Positions 43,301 through 53,098 of a stretch of DNA of 64,000 nt are shown in pieces. Position numbers and translations under genes: made by a program. This stretch comes from Actinomycetota bacterium (GTDB lineage: Bacteria > Actinomycetota > Acidimicrobiia > IMCC26256 > PALSA-610): positions 1 to 64,000 of the forward strand of contig SXHN01000115.1 in NCBI GenBank assembly GCA_005773635.1, read 5' to 3'. Numbering within the stretch: the stretch's first letter is position 1; each line of letters opens with the position of its first letter. The notes under the pieces are model-generated. The model searched no databases and was not told the origin of the DNA. It saw only the letters and a program-made list of their open reading frames with translations.

Positions 43301-44302
43301 TCACAGGCCGTGGATGTGGCTGACGCGATCCAGCACACCCTCATCTACAGTTCCGCTCGTGCTCCGCTCTGGTCGGTGAGCCGCGCCCATCAAGGTGGAC
43401 GCAGTCGCAACGACGGAGTGCTCCAGTGCCTCCAAGTCGTAGCCACCCTCCAACAGGACCATGACCCGCCCGGGCTGGGGCGCCAGCGCCATTGCGCGAG
43501 CCGTGAGGTCTGCGAAGTCACCCGAACTGAGGCCCATGTCGGTGAGCGGATCTGCTCGATGGGCATCAAAGCCTGCGGAAATTAATACCCAATCCGGCGC
43601 AAAACGAGCACAAGCAGGTTCAATGATGCGATCAAATGCGGCCAGATATCCATCTCCAGTGGTACCGGGTGCCAGCTCGATGTTGATGGTTGCGCCGCGA
43701 CCGAGCCCGACGCCGACTTCATGGATCGATCCAGTCCCCGGGTACAGCGGCGATTGATGCAATGACACATACAACACATTTGGATCAGCTTCGAAGATCT
43801 CCTGAGTTCCGTTTCCGTGGTGAGCGTCCCAATCGATAATCACCACTCGGTCCCCGAGCGCGGTCAACGCCGCCGCGGCAATCGCGATGTTATTCATCAA
43901 ACAAAAGCCCATACCGTGTGCCCTCACCGCGTGATGCCCGGGTGGACGCAATGCCAACAGGGCCGCGGTTCCATCTCCTGCTCGCAAGCGTTCGATCGCT
44001 GCGAGTCCGGCGCCCGCGGCATAGCTCGCCACCTCCCAAGACCGCGCCGACGCGACGGTGTCGACATCAATTCGACCACCGCCCTGGGCGCAAATGTGCT
44101 CCAAGGAATCGAGATATTCGGCCGTGTGCACTCGTTCTAATTCACGACGAGTCGCTAGGCGCGCGGCAATCTGAACCGACTCGTCATCGAGCCCAAGTTG
44201 CACCAATCCACGGCGCACCGCCTGCAGCCGTGACGGATGCTCGGGATGGCTCAAGCCGGTTTCGTGGTCTTGGAATCGAACATCCATCGTCACTAGCAAC
44301 AT
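43301..44302 (-). CDS. Histone deacetylase-family/acetylpolyamine-type deacetylase
   Basis: 333 residues of the class II HDAC/AcuC superfamily. Active-site residues: RPPGHHA (His123, His124), DWDAHHGNGT with zinc ligands Asp159 and His161, SAGFDAHRADP (third zinc ligand Asp), and LEGGYDLEA. Bacterial members deacetylate acetyl-CoA synthetase, polyamines or unknown substrates. The protein is complete. It diverges from DUF6049 with about 50 bases between, and follows pilT on the same strand. Confidence 0.93.
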   Translation of the reverse strand: MLLVTMDVRFQDHETGLSHPEHPSRLQAVRRGLVQLGLDDESVQIAARLATRRELERVHTAEYLDSLEHICAQGGGRIDVDTVASARSWEVASYAAGAGLAAIERLRAGDGTAALLALRPPGHHAVRAHGMGFCLMNNIAIAAAALTALGDRVVIIDWDAHHGNGTQEIFEADPNVLYVSLHQSPLYPGTGSIHEVGVGLGRGATINIELAPGTTGDGYLAAFDRIIEPACARFAPDWVLISAGFDAHRADPLTDMGLSSGDFADLTARAMALAPQPGRVMVLLEGGYDLEALEHSVVATASTLMGAAHRPERSTSGTVDEGVLDRVSHIHGL

Positions 44303-44354
44303 GTGCTGACGGTACTGCGAATTCGTCGCATCGGCCTACGCTGCCACCTTGGTG

Positions 44355-46421
44355 ATGGTTCACACGACTCGATACCAACGCGCTCGCACCCGACGTCGCA
44401 CGGCGGCGCCATTCCTGTGGCTGAGCTGTATCGCGGCACTGAACATCGTGATGGCACCCGCCACCACTGCGGCAGAAACGCAAGACCAAGAAACCGAACT
44501 AGCCAGAGATCTTCAGCTTGTGGATCAAACGCCACAGCTTCGATTAGGAGCAGCGGCATTTCAGCTCAAGCTGCAAATCACCAACCCTCGCCCCAACGAT
44601 TCGATCTACGTCGAGGTCTTCAGCCCCGTCGCATCCCAGGTGGCCTTCGGAGACATCGTCGCCGGAAGACCGCTCTCAGCCGCCATGGACAGCCCTGTAA
44701 CCGTAAAGATCGACCGTGCTGCCCAACTCGGCGCAACCACCGCGATCTCAATTCCGTTACAACTCGATGGCGACATCCGACGCAAAGAAACGCTGCGGGT
44801 GCCAGAAGCTGGCATTTATCCGTTGCGGATTTCGCTGCAATCACGGGCCCAAATTAGCGACGACGACCCGAAGGTCCGATCGTGGCTCAACGTGTACGAC
44901 CCGACAGATCTCCCCCGTCCAGTATCCGTCGCGCAAATTTGGCGGATACCACCAACTGACTTCACGACCGCTTCCGCGACACGAAACTCCCTGCGCTTCT
45001 TGAACAACAACACCAAGACATTGCGCACAATTACAGCTCCTGTCACAGTAAGCATCGATGCGAGCACTTTGACTTCGTGGCGCAACGCAACCAAAACCGT
45101 GCCAGACCAACAAGCATTCGAGCGCTTCCTCAGCGACGTCCAGCGACCCAACCGATCTGTACTCACCGCTTCGTATGCAACAATTGACCCGAGGCATTAT
45201 TCAGCGCCGACTATGTCTGGCGTCTACGCCGAAGAACTTGATACGGGCATCGCGTTGCTGAACGAACAACCTGAGTTGGCAACGGACCCTCGCACATATT
45301 TTGTCGAATCCGCGACGTACCAATCGCTTTCTGAATTGGTGGCTCGCGGGATTACCTCGGTTGTCATCTCGGACGCCATTTTGCAAAACCTCGATACCTC
45401 ACTTCAATTTCAACGATTCGGGATCGACTCCACGAAACTCAGAGCGATCTCAACAAGTCGTCCAGCAGAAGCTCACCTATTCAAAGCGCCCGGGACTCCA
45501 ACGCAGCGCGCACAACAATTCGGAGCCTGGCTCGCTCTATTGAGCCAAGACCATCCAAATTCGACCATCATGCTGGATATACCCCGCGATGCGATGAACG
45601 ATCCGAAAGCAATCAATGCTCTCCAAAGAATCATTAGTGATCGCAACCCGTTCGCCGAAACAGTCACTGCCACAAACGCGTTGCGGCAATCTCCGCCAGG
45701 TACCGACGGCCAAGGGCGCCCCCTGATCCGAGCCCTCGCCGACCAACCTCCCCCGCCAACTTTGGTCGATCTCCAGCGAGCCACCGCGTTGCGAACACAA
45801 CTCAGCGGTTTCACTCAGCTGACTGGCACCAACGAAGATTCGCAGATCGCAAAACGCGCATTCCTCGACGCCCTCGCAATCAACAACAGCCAAGCGCAAG
45901 TAACCCACTATCTCAATCGTGTGCAAGCCGTCGTCGATTCGCTGAATTCGACCGTTACGGTAAATAGTCAAACAATCACATTGACCTCGCAAAGATCCGA
46001 GGTGCCTGTCACATTTACGAACAACAGCGGGCGCCCGCTCAGAGTTCGGGTGTCGTTGACTTCACCCAGAATCAAGCAAACCCGCCCCGAAGAAATTCTC
46101 GATTTGCCGGCGTCGCCACGAAACCAAACTCACCTCATTCAACTTGACGTGAAAGGCAGCGGCGAGTTCCCTGTGGAGATCGCCGTGATTTCTCCTGACG
46201 GCAGCCTCGTCGTCGGCACATCTCGAATCACAATGAATTCAACGGTATTTGGGGCGTTTGGCTCGTGGCTGACGTACGGAGCGATCGCTTTTCTCGCGGT
46301 GTGGTGGCTGCATCACGGCTGGCGTAAACGCGTAGCCAAGCGCGCCAAGCAAGGAGCCTCAACCCACGCGGGCAATGAAGTCGCGACGGTCGAACCCACC
46401 GCAGCAAGCACTACACAATGA
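44355..46421 (+). CDS. DUF6049 family exported membrane-anchored protein
   Basis: About 688 residues. The N-terminus has an Arg-rich n-region (RYQRARTRRRTAAP), a hydrophobic signal segment and an AETQ cleavage-like site. The body is extracytoplasmic with repeats of beta-sandwich character; a single helix near the C-terminus (WLTYGAIAFLAVWWLHHGW) anchors it, leaving a short basic tail inside. It corresponds to Rv3909 of M. tuberculosis and is always found just before murJ in actinobacteria, so a role in cell-wall assembly with MurJ is likely. TTG, GTG and ATG codons lie in tandem at the start; I use the ATG. Overlaps murJ by four bases. Confidence 0.85.
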   Translation: MVHTTRYQRARTRRRTAAPFLWLSCIAALNIVMAPATTAAETQDQETELARDLQLVDQTPQLRLGAAAFQLKLQITNPRPNDSIYVEVFSPVASQVAFGDIVAGRPLSAAMDSPVTVKIDRAAQLGATTAISIPLQLDGDIRRKETLRVPEAGIYPLRISLQSRAQISDDDPKVRSWLNVYDPTDLPRPVSVAQIWRIPPTDFTTASATRNSLRFLNNNTKTLRTITAPVTVSIDASTLTSWRNATKTVPDQQAFERFLSDVQRPNRSVLTASYATIDPRHYSAPTMSGVYAEELDTGIALLNEQPELATDPRTYFVESATYQSLSELVARGITSVVISDAILQNLDTSLQFQRFGIDSTKLRAISTSRPAEAHLFKAPGTPTQRAQQFGAWLALLSQDHPNSTIMLDIPRDAMNDPKAINALQRIISDRNPFAETVTATNALRQSPPGTDGQGRPLIRALADQPPPPTLVDLQRATALRTQLSGFTQLTGTNEDSQIAKRAFLDALAINNSQAQVTHYLNRVQAVVDSLNSTVTVNSQTITLTSQRSEVPVTFTNNSGRPLRVRVSLTSPRIKQTRPEEILDLPASPRNQTHLIQLDVKGSGEFPVEIAVISPDGSLVVGTSRITMNSTVFGAFGSWLTYGAIAFLAVWWLHHGWRKRVAKRAKQGASTHAGNEVATVEPTAASTTQ

Positions 46422-48022
46422 CCCAAACCGATGGATCACAAACTCCAGCGCTGCTTCGACGGTCGCTGACCGTCGCAAGCGGCACGATGTTGTCACGACT
46501 CACGGGCCTACTTCGTGTAGCCGTAACAGTTGCCGTACTCGGAGCCACCGTGCTCGGCGATACTTATAACCGCGCCAACTCGACGCCGAATATCATCTAC
46601 GAACTCTTACTCGGCGGCGTTCTAACGGCAAGTTTGTTACCAATATTCGTCGCAGCACACGAAACCGAAGACAGCTCCGCAACGGCCGCTGTATTCACCG
46701 CTGCACTTCTCATCTTGAGCGTTTTCACGATCGTTGCAATAATCTTCGCGCCCGCGATTGCAGGGTTTTTCGCGGGCAACGTGCCCGATGAGATCGCTCG
46801 ACGAGACGCCACGCGCTTGGGTACAAACCTGGTCCGATTCTTCATTCCCCAGATGTTGTTTTACGGATTTGTTGCACTCGCATCCGCAGCTCTCAACGCT
46901 CGACGTCATTTCGTTGCTGCCGCGTATGCGCCAGTCCTCAACAACGTCGTGGTAATCGCAACCATGGTGCTGCTTCGCGACCAACTCGCCGGCTGCAATT
47001 CCAGCGACTGCGGAGTGCGCTATGCCGCCGGCGACCCCAATTTCACACGTTGGCTCGGATTAGGCACCACACTTGGGATAGTCGCCATGGCGATCGCGCT
47101 CGTTATTCCCCTAGCGCGCATGAATGTTCGCTTGTTGACCGGATGGTCAGCATTCCGGCACCCTGCCGTCGTGCGAATGATTCGCCTCTCAGGATGGACC
47201 ATCGGATACGTCATTGCGAATCAAATCGCATTGCTATACATCATGCGCCTCACGGGTACCGACACTGGCGCCTTATCGCAATACCAAGTCGCGTACATGT
47301 TCTTCCAACTTCCACACGGTCTGCTTGCGGTATCAATCATGACCGCCGTCGGTTCCGAAGTTGCGTCGGCGGCTACAAAGGGAGACACGCAACTATTTGC
47401 GCGGCGATTCATCGCCGGATTGCGATACCTACTGCTGGCGATGATTCCGGCAACCGGAGCGATCCTCGCGTTCGCGCCTGCGCTGACGAATTTGGTCCGC
47501 CACGGCAAATTCAATCAACAATCCGCAGACCAGACTGCACAGGTTCTCATGGCGATGACGTGCGGCCTTGTCGCGTTTTCGGTGTATCTGTATACAATGC
47601 GGGCGTTCTACGCTCGGGGCGACACCAAGACCCCGTTCATAGTCAATTGCTCAGAAAACGCGATCAACGTCGCTTTGGCAATCATCCTGTTCGATCGTTT
47701 CGGAGTCAAAGGGCTCGGATTCGCTTTCGCATTCGCCTACACCGCCGCCGCCATAGTTTCACTCGCATCGCTGCAGCGCGCTGTCGGACATCTACAACTC
47801 AAGCCGCTTGCGATGCTGTCTTGGAAGGTCGTGATCGCGACCGCAATCGCTGCAGTAGCCGGATGGCTCATCGTGCGAGGCAACTACGCCAGCCTCGCAC
47901 GCACCGGCGTTGCGGCAATCGGATCAGTCACGGTGTTTTTCGCAATAGCTCGCATCTTGAACGTGCAAGAATTCTCAGGAATCGTCTCAGCAATACGCCA
48001 GCGCGACCACTCGCAGGTGTAA
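46418..48022 (+). CDS. murJ: Lipid II flippase MurJ (origin-proximal copy)
   Basis: 534 residues, 14 predicted helices. The opening SRLTGLLRVAVTVAVLGATVLGDTYN and NIIYELLLGGVLTASLLPIF match MurJ. It is in the conserved position after DUF6049 and lacks the fused pseudokinase-like C-terminus found in mycobacterial Rv3910. It flips lipid II to the outer face for peptidoglycan polymerisation. Its ATG overlaps the DUF6049 stop. A second, divergent copy lies at 13552. Confidence 0.93.
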   Translation: MTQTDGSQTPALLRRSLTVASGTMLSRLTGLLRVAVTVAVLGATVLGDTYNRANSTPNIIYELLLGGVLTASLLPIFVAAHETEDSSATAAVFTAALLILSVFTIVAIIFAPAIAGFFAGNVPDEIARRDATRLGTNLVRFFIPQMLFYGFVALASAALNARRHFVAAAYAPVLNNVVVIATMVLLRDQLAGCNSSDCGVRYAAGDPNFTRWLGLGTTLGIVAMAIALVIPLARMNVRLLTGWSAFRHPAVVRMIRLSGWTIGYVIANQIALLYIMRLTGTDTGALSQYQVAYMFFQLPHGLLAVSIMTAVGSEVASAATKGDTQLFARRFIAGLRYLLLAMIPATGAILAFAPALTNLVRHGKFNQQSADQTAQVLMAMTCGLVAFSVYLYTMRAFYARGDTKTPFIVNCSENAINVALAIILFDRFGVKGLGFAFAFAYTAAAIVSLASLQRAVGHLQLKPLAMLSWKVVIATAIAAVAGWLIVRGNYASLARTGVAAIGSVTVFFAIARILNVQEFSGIVSAIRQRDHSQV

Positions 48023-48079
48023 CCATTGCCATGGTGCTGAGTCCAAGATGCGCCGAGTCCAGCCCAGCGGAGGAACCCA

Positions 48080-48919
48080 TTGGCAGTACGAATTGTCACC
48101 GATAGCGCATGCGATCTCTCTCCCGACCTATGTGCAGAACTCAACATCGAAGTCGTTTCGCTCTCTATTCGCTTCGGCGAGACTGAGTACCAAGACCGCA
48201 CCGAACTGAGCGTCGAGGAGTTTTGGGCAAAACTCCCAGGGGCAGCACAACTTCCGGAAACCGCGGCACCGTCGGTCGGCGCGTTCGAAGAATCGTTTCG
48301 ACGCCTCGCCGAGGAAGGCGCAGACGGCATCGTGTGCATCAACCTCTCATCGAAAATGTCCGCAACGATGCAGTCCGCGCAACTCGCAGCGAAGGCGCTC
48401 GACGGCATCTGCCCGATTGAAATCATCGATTCAAAGAACGCCACCATGGGCCTCGGCCTGCAGGTAGTCCACGCGGCACGGCAAGCGAACGCCGGCGCCG
48501 ACATGGCGACAATCGTTACCGATGCGCAAGAACGACGCGAGCGGATTCGCGTTGTGGCAACGGTCGACACCCTTGAGTACCTCAAAAAAGGTGGTCGACT
48601 CTCAGGCGCTCAGGCACTCGTCGGATCGATGCTGTCAATCAAACCAATCATCGAAGTCTTGGACGGCGAAGTAGCGGCCGCCGGCAAAGTGCGCACCCGT
48701 TCGAAGGCGTTGCGCTTCGTTGCCGACCAAGCGAAGTCGGCCTCGATCGAAGAACTTTGCATTATGCATTCGATGGCTTCGGATCTGGAAAGTTTCACAG
48801 CAATGGCCGCACCATTCACGCCGCCCGAAGGCGCGCTCGTGGCAACGATCGGCGCCGTTGTCGGTGTTCATACCGGTCCAGGAGTCGCGGGTCTGGTATG
48901 GCTCGAACGTAAACCCTGA
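48080..48919 (+). CDS. DegV family fatty-acid-binding protein
   Basis: 279 residues. Opening VRIVTDSACDLSPDLCAEL is the DegV signature; later SSKMSATMQSAQLAAK (fatty-acid head-group binding) and YLKKGGRLSGAQALVGSMLSIKPI and GPGVAGLVWLE. DegV/FakB proteins hold a fatty acid and present it to FakA for phosphorylation; no fakA (DAK2-domain) gene is adjacent. TTG start at 48080 with a GGAGG box seven bases upstream. It sits between murJ and the sigma factor, a place where mycobacteria have nothing similar. Confidence 0.92.
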   Translation: MAVRIVTDSACDLSPDLCAELNIEVVSLSIRFGETEYQDRTELSVEEFWAKLPGAAQLPETAAPSVGAFEESFRRLAEEGADGIVCINLSSKMSATMQSAQLAAKALDGICPIEIIDSKNATMGLGLQVVHAARQANAGADMATIVTDAQERRERIRVVATVDTLEYLKKGGRLSGAQALVGSMLSIKPIIEVLDGEVAAAGKVRTRSKALRFVADQAKSASIEELCIMHSMASDLESFTAMAAPFTPPEGALVATIGAVVGVHTGPGVAGLVWLERKP

Positions 48920-48977
48920 CCTGGAATACATCCCGCTCTGACACCAAACCGATTCGACCGCGCGCGAGGCTGACGAA

Positions 48978-49553
48978 ATGGCCCGCCTAGATCGGCTTGA
49001 CGACGCCGACCTGGCACAAGCAGCGCAACGTGGCAGTCGGGCTGCCCTCGAAGCGTTGTTACACCGTCACGCCGACCGAATCTTTGCAATTTGTCGACGA
49101 ATTCTGACCAATCATGAAGATGCCAAGGATGCCGCGCAAGAGGCGCTGATCGCCATCTCGCGTGGCATTGGAAATTTCGACGGCCGATCTCAATTCACTA
49201 CCTGGCTCTATCGCGTCGCCACAAATGCTGCGCTCGACGAAGCACGGCGAAAGAATCGCCGCGCTGTTCCGACGGATCGAGTACCGGAATTGCGCTCTGG
49301 TGACGACTTGGAATCACGGGTCACAAACCAGATAGTTGTCGACGCGGCGCTTGGCGAGATCCCCGAGGAATTCCGCGCCGCTGTTGCCCTGCGAGACTTG
49401 TGTGGACTCGACTATGCGGACATTGCCGCGGTCTTGGACATACCGCCCGGGACCGTTCGTTCGCGGATAGCTCGGGGCCGAGCCGCCCTAGCGATATTGC
49501 TACAAGAACCGACCGGGAACCAAAACGCCCTCCCCGAACATCAAAGCGACTGA
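48978..49553 (+). CDS. sigM: ECF RNA polymerase sigma factor, SigM-like
   Basis: 191 residues. Region 2 (AICRRILTNHEDAKDAAQEALIAISRGIGNFDGRSQFTTWLYRVATNAALDEARRK, in parts) and region 4 (LDYADIAAVLDIPPGTVRSRIARGRA) are complete; there is no region 1.1 or 3, as in ECF sigma factors. Position between murJ and trxB corresponds to SigM in mycobacteria, where it answers disulfide and cell-wall stress. The next gene begins one base after the stop. Confidence 0.92.
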   Translation: MARLDRLDDADLAQAAQRGSRAALEALLHRHADRIFAICRRILTNHEDAKDAAQEALIAISRGIGNFDGRSQFTTWLYRVATNAALDEARRKNRRAVPTDRVPELRSGDDLESRVTNQIVVDAALGEIPEEFRAAVALRDLCGLDYADIAAVLDIPPGTVRSRIARGRAALAILLQEPTGNQNALPEHQSD

Positions 49554-49554
49554 G

Positions 49555-50352
49555 ATGACTATCGAAGCCTTAGAAAGCCTCTCAAATGAGATGCTCGACG
49601 AACTGATCAGCGCGGACATCGACGGCGAACTCACCGCGGCGCTTCAGGATCTCGAACTTTCGGTGGATGTCGCCGCCGTGCAGAGTTGGTTCACAACCTC
49701 ATCGCGAGGCGCCGCTCGTTACCAAGCCATGCAGACCGCCGCGATGCTTCTCAAGACCACGCAGTACGACCTGCTCGACGAGGTCTCGCAACGGCGAATG
49801 GTCAACAACACCCTGGGACAAACGGCGGTGACGGTACCGTCTCGAGTGCAGCGGCTCTCATTGTTCGCCACCGCATCAGCCGCATGCGCTGTACTAGTTG
49901 TTGGCATTGGCATGTCGCTCAACCGCAGCGCAGATCCAGACATTTCCCGCCCCTCCACTCAGTCGAGTCGACTCCCTTCAAACCCAGAAATCGGAACCCT
50001 CAGTGGCGCCGACATTCCGGACCCCGCCACAGATCTCGGCACCTTGGCCGATATTCAACAACTCCGAACACAGGCCGACCTACTTCATCAAGGGCGCAAC
50101 GGGCCAGCAACCACTACTACTCCTAACGGCGAAGGTAGTAGCGCGTCCGCCGATCTCAGTGTGGCCGAAACCAACTGCGCACCGTCGTTGCCAGGAGCAC
50201 AGGCGGCCTCGGCACCGGTGGTGATTGTGGCTGTCGCGACGGTCGGCATCGAACGGGTCGCCGTTGCCACTACAACGGATTCGCAAGGCCGCACGCTGCG
50301 CTGGGCGTACCGCCGCTCGGATTGTGCAGTTCTGTTCTCCGATCGGTTGTAA
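49555..50352 (+). CDS. Putative anti-sigma factor, single-span membrane protein
   Basis: 265 residues. A cytoplasmic N-terminal part of about 95 residues (SNEMLDELISADIDGELTAALQDLEL) is followed by one membrane helix near 100-120 (LFATASAACAVLVVGIGMSL) and an extracytoplasmic C-terminal domain with two Cys residues (NCAPSLPG and SDCAVLF). It is located like RsmM/Rv3912 after sigM. The zinc-binding HxxxCxxC motif of ZAS anti-sigma factors is missing, so it may hold the sigma factor by another mode. The two outer Cys residues could sense the disulfide state, given the neighbouring trxB and trxA genes. Confidence 0.7.
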   Translation: MTIEALESLSNEMLDELISADIDGELTAALQDLELSVDVAAVQSWFTTSSRGAARYQAMQTAAMLLKTTQYDLLDEVSQRRMVNNTLGQTAVTVPSRVQRLSLFATASAACAVLVVGIGMSLNRSADPDISRPSTQSSRLPSNPEIGTLSGADIPDPATDLGTLADIQQLRTQADLLHQGRNGPATTTTPNGEGSSASADLSVAETNCAPSLPGAQAASAPVVIVAVATVGIERVAVATTTDSQGRTLRWAYRRSDCAVLFSDRL

Positions 50353-50419
50353 CGCGCGGCCCTCTTATTGTCACACTCTCCATGTACAGTGCCACAATCA
50401 CTTGATTTGGAGCATTGCT

Positions 50420-50719
50420 ATGACCGACTGGGCTGCAGAAACTACGCAATACATCGAAAAGACGGTCGCAAATATCCGCGACCGCACAGTGAAACCGGCC
50501 TACGCAGCGACCCATTACGTCGTATATGGATTAATGGCCGTGTTTCTCATCGCAGCCCTGTCCGCCATGCTGACCATCTTGGCATTTCGAGGCCTCGTGA
50601 TCGCTGCGAATTCGCTTCCAGGCCCCCAAGACAATGCCTGGATGGCCTGGTCTGTGCTCGGGGGAATGTTTTGCGCCGGGGGCGCCTTGTTGTGGTCGAA
50701 GCGCGGCTCGCTGTCGTAA
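50420..50719 (+). CDS. Small two-helix membrane protein, holin/actinobacterial-type
   Basis: 99 residues. Two hydrophobic helices at about 34-58 (YVVYGLMAVFLIAALSAMLTILAF) and 72-91. The N-terminal amphipathic part (TQYIEKTVANIRDRTVKPAY) looks like a membrane-binding helix. It resembles the small Phage_holin_3_6-like proteins found in actinobacteria, without good evidence for a lytic role. Start at ATG 50420 with GGAG seven bases upstream. Lies between the anti-sigma factor and trxB. Confidence 0.72.
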   Translation: MTDWAAETTQYIEKTVANIRDRTVKPAYAATHYVVYGLMAVFLIAALSAMLTILAFRGLVIAANSLPGPQDNAWMAWSVLGGMFCAGGALLWSKRGSLS

Positions 50720-50762
50720 CCCGCGATTTCCCCTGTCAGATTAACGTAAGAAAGAAGCGATC

Positions 50763-51698
50763 GTGTCCAATCTCCGAGATGTCGTCATTGTTGGTTCGGG
50801 CCCGGCTGGGCTCACCGCTGCGATCTACACCGCGCGTGCGAATCTCAACCCAATCATCATCGAAGGCATCGGAGCCGGCGGGCAGTTAATGCTCACGACC
50901 GAAGTCGAAAACTACCCTGGTTTTCGCAACGGCATCATGGGCCCGGAACTCATGATGGAGTTGCGAGCTCAAGCCGAGCGTTTCGGAACCGAGTTTGTCA
51001 CTGCCGACGTCGACGCGGTCGATCTCTCGGTACCAAATCATTTCACCGCCAGTGTTGGGCCCAATACTTATAGTGGTCGATCCATGATTATCTCTACGGG
51101 TGCTACGGCGACCATGTTGGGACTCGAAAGCGAACAACGTCTCCTCGGACACGGCGTGTCGACCTGCGCGACATGCGATGGATTCTTTTTTCGAGACGTC
51201 GAAATCGTCGTGGTCGGCGGCGGCGACTCCGCAGTAGAGGAAGCCAATTTTCTGACGCGCTTCGCTTCGAAAGTAACCCTCGTCCACCGACGCAAGGAAT
51301 TGCGGGCATCGAAAATCATGCAGGATCGCGCGTTCGCCAACCCAAAGATCGACTTTGCTTGGAACGCAACCGTCAAGGAAGTACTCGGCGATAACAAAGT
51401 CGAGGGTGTGCGCCTGACTGACACCGAAACAGGAGTCGACCGCGACATCGAAGCCAAAGCGATGTTCGTTGCTATCGGGCACACGCCCAATACTGCATTG
51501 TTTCGGGGCCAAGTGAGCCTCGATGAAAATGGCTACATCGCTACGGTACCTGGGACATCTCGAACGAGTATCTCGGGAGTATTCGCGGGTGGCGATGTGC
51601 AAGATCATGTGTATCGCCAAGCAATCACCGCCGCAGGGTCTGGTTGTATGGCCGCCCTCGAAGCCGAGCGATACCTCGAAGCGCTCAGCCACGCATAG
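50763..51698 (+). CDS. trxB: Thioredoxin reductase
   Basis: 311 residues. FAD-binding [16 protein letters not shown] at the N-terminus, redox-active CATC at residues 135-138, NADPH-binding [16 protein letters not shown] and the final FAD site [34 protein letters not shown] (in parts). It reduces thioredoxin with NADPH. GTG start. Followed closely by trxA. Confidence 0.97.
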   Translation: MSNLRDVVIVGSGPAGLTAAIYTARANLNPIIIEGIGAGGQLMLTTEVENYPGFRNGIMGPELMMELRAQAERFGTEFVTADVDAVDLSVPNHFTASVGPNTYSGRSMIISTGATATMLGLESEQRLLGHGVSTCATCDGFFFRDVEIVVVGGGDSAVEEANFLTRFASKVTLVHRRKELRASKIMQDRAFANPKIDFAWNATVKEVLGDNKVEGVRLTDTETGVDRDIEAKAMFVAIGHTPNTALFRGQVSLDENGYIATVPGTSRTSISGVFAGGDVQDHVYRQAITAAGSGCMAALEAERYLEALSHA

Positions 51699-51749
51699 CC
51701 CACAATTCGCATTCGAGGCTCCACGCCTCACCTCGATAAGGAGGCCACA

Positions 51750-52076
51750 ATGGCCCAAGGAATCATGACCCTGTCAGACTCAACATTCGATGAATCAGTC
51801 GGTGGAAGTACCAACGCGGTCGTTGTCGACTTCTGGGCTGAATGGTGTGGCCCGTGCAAGATGATCGCGCCCGTCCTCGAAGAGATCGCATCAGAACAGC
51901 CCGGTATTTCGATCGCCAAACTGAATATAGATGAGAATCCGGACACTGCTCGTCGATTCGACGTGCTCAGCATTCCGACCCTCATCGTCTTCAAAGACGG
52001 CCTGCCTCAGAAGCGGTTGGTCGGAGCCAAGGGTAAGGCGCAACTACTGCAAGAGCTTTCCGAGTTCATCGGTTGA
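51750..52076 (+). CDS. trxA: Thioredoxin
   Basis: 108 residues, with the active site WCGPCK (Cys33 and Cys36), the cis-Pro segment SIPTLIVFKDG, and DFWAEWCGP strand, all intact. It is the general disulfide reductase served by TrxB. GGAGG lies eight bases before the ATG. The stop overlaps the TTG start of the CwlM-like gene. Confidence 0.97.
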   Translation: MAQGIMTLSDSTFDESVGGSTNAVVVDFWAEWCGPCKMIAPVLEEIASEQPGISIAKLNIDENPDTARRFDVLSIPTLIVFKDGLPQKRLVGAKGKAQLLQELSEFIG

Positions 52077-53035
52077 GTTTGCGCGATACGGTGCGCCGCG
52101 GCGCCCGCGGCGAACTCGTCGAGGAATTGCACCAGCAACTCGCCGCGGTCGGTTTGCCCATTCAGGGCGACCCCGCCGCCGTCTTTGGCGCCGCCACCGA
52201 AGAAACGGTCCGAGTTTTTCAGCGCGCCCGAAATCTCCAGGTCGACGGAATATGTGGGAGAGACACGTGGTCAGCACTGTTCGAGTCGCAGCATTCCCTC
52301 GGTGATCGGCTGCTAGCGACTCGACGCCCGATGCTGCATGGAGCCGATGTCCGCGACTTGCAGCATCGTCTCAACCGATTGGGATTCGATCCCGGTCGTG
52401 TTGACGGAATCTTCGGACCAAACACTGAGAGCGCCTTACGGTCATTTCAGCGCGACGCTGCGATTCCCTGCGACGGTATTTGTGGCCCCGCCACAACTCT
52501 CAGCCTCACCCAACTGGGCCGACTTGCCGATGGCTCCATCGCCGGCGTCAAAGAACAAGAGGCCTATGCAGCTACCCCGAGACCATTCGAAGGTCGACGT
52601 ATTTTCCTCGCATCGCGTCCGGCGTCCGCCTCATTTACGACGTCTGTTCAAAACCACCTCGCGGCGCTCGACGCACACGTATCACTCGCCGTCGATCTAG
52701 CGACCGATACCGACGCCGTGCCAGCGGCGCACGCGTTTGACGCGGATGCGTCGATCCTGATCCAGCCAGTTGTGGATACAGCTTGGCGGTGCGCGTACTA
52801 CGGCAGCGGAAGATACGAGTCGTTTCGCGGATCGGCGATCGCACACGCAGTTGTGGCATCACTCAGGTCCGTCGGGGAACCAAACGCTGCACACCCACTC
52901 GCTATCGGATTCCTACGCGAGACTCGGATGGCGGCGGTCGTCGTTCAGATTTCGGACTCGCTGATGTCGGAGGCGGTCGCGGCCTTAGTGGCCGCTGGAA
53001 TTCGCGCCGGTTTCGAAACACCCCCCGCTATCTAG
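52073..53035 (+). CDS. CwlM-like protein with two PG-binding domains and a degenerate amidase domain
   Basis: 320 residues. Two peptidoglycan-binding-1 domains occupy residues about 5-75 (GELVEELHQQLAAVGL, VFGAATEETVRVFQ, RNLQVDGICGRDTW) and 80-155 (DVRDLQHRLNRLGFDPGRVDGIFGPNTESALRSFQ in parts). The C-terminal half aligns by position with an amidase_3 domain, but the DPGHGG motif is replaced by LASRPASAS and the SIHAN-like His site reads ILIQPVVD, so the zinc ligands are lost. CwlM in mycobacteria is a cytoplasmic regulator of MurA and not a hydrolase in vivo; this protein, without a signal peptide, fits such a role even better. TTG start overlapping trxA. Confidence 0.82.
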   Translation: MSLRDTVRRGARGELVEELHQQLAAVGLPIQGDPAAVFGAATEETVRVFQRARNLQVDGICGRDTWSALFESQHSLGDRLLATRRPMLHGADVRDLQHRLNRLGFDPGRVDGIFGPNTESALRSFQRDAAIPCDGICGPATTLSLTQLGRLADGSIAGVKEQEAYAATPRPFEGRRIFLASRPASASFTTSVQNHLAALDAHVSLAVDLATDTDAVPAAHAFDADASILIQPVVDTAWRCAYYGSGRYESFRGSAIAHAVVASLRSVGEPNAAHPLAIGFLRETRMAAVVVQISDSLMSEAVAALVAAGIRAGFETPPAI

Positions 53036-53098
53036 AACACGGTTCCGACTCACAGAATTCAGTCGAGCCGCACGCCAAGGCAGCGATAGCTCAGCCAA

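Noticed and set aside
47050-48105. 351-codon frame inside murJ
   Set aside because: Out-of-frame shadow of the MurJ coding sequence with Arg/His-rich composition.
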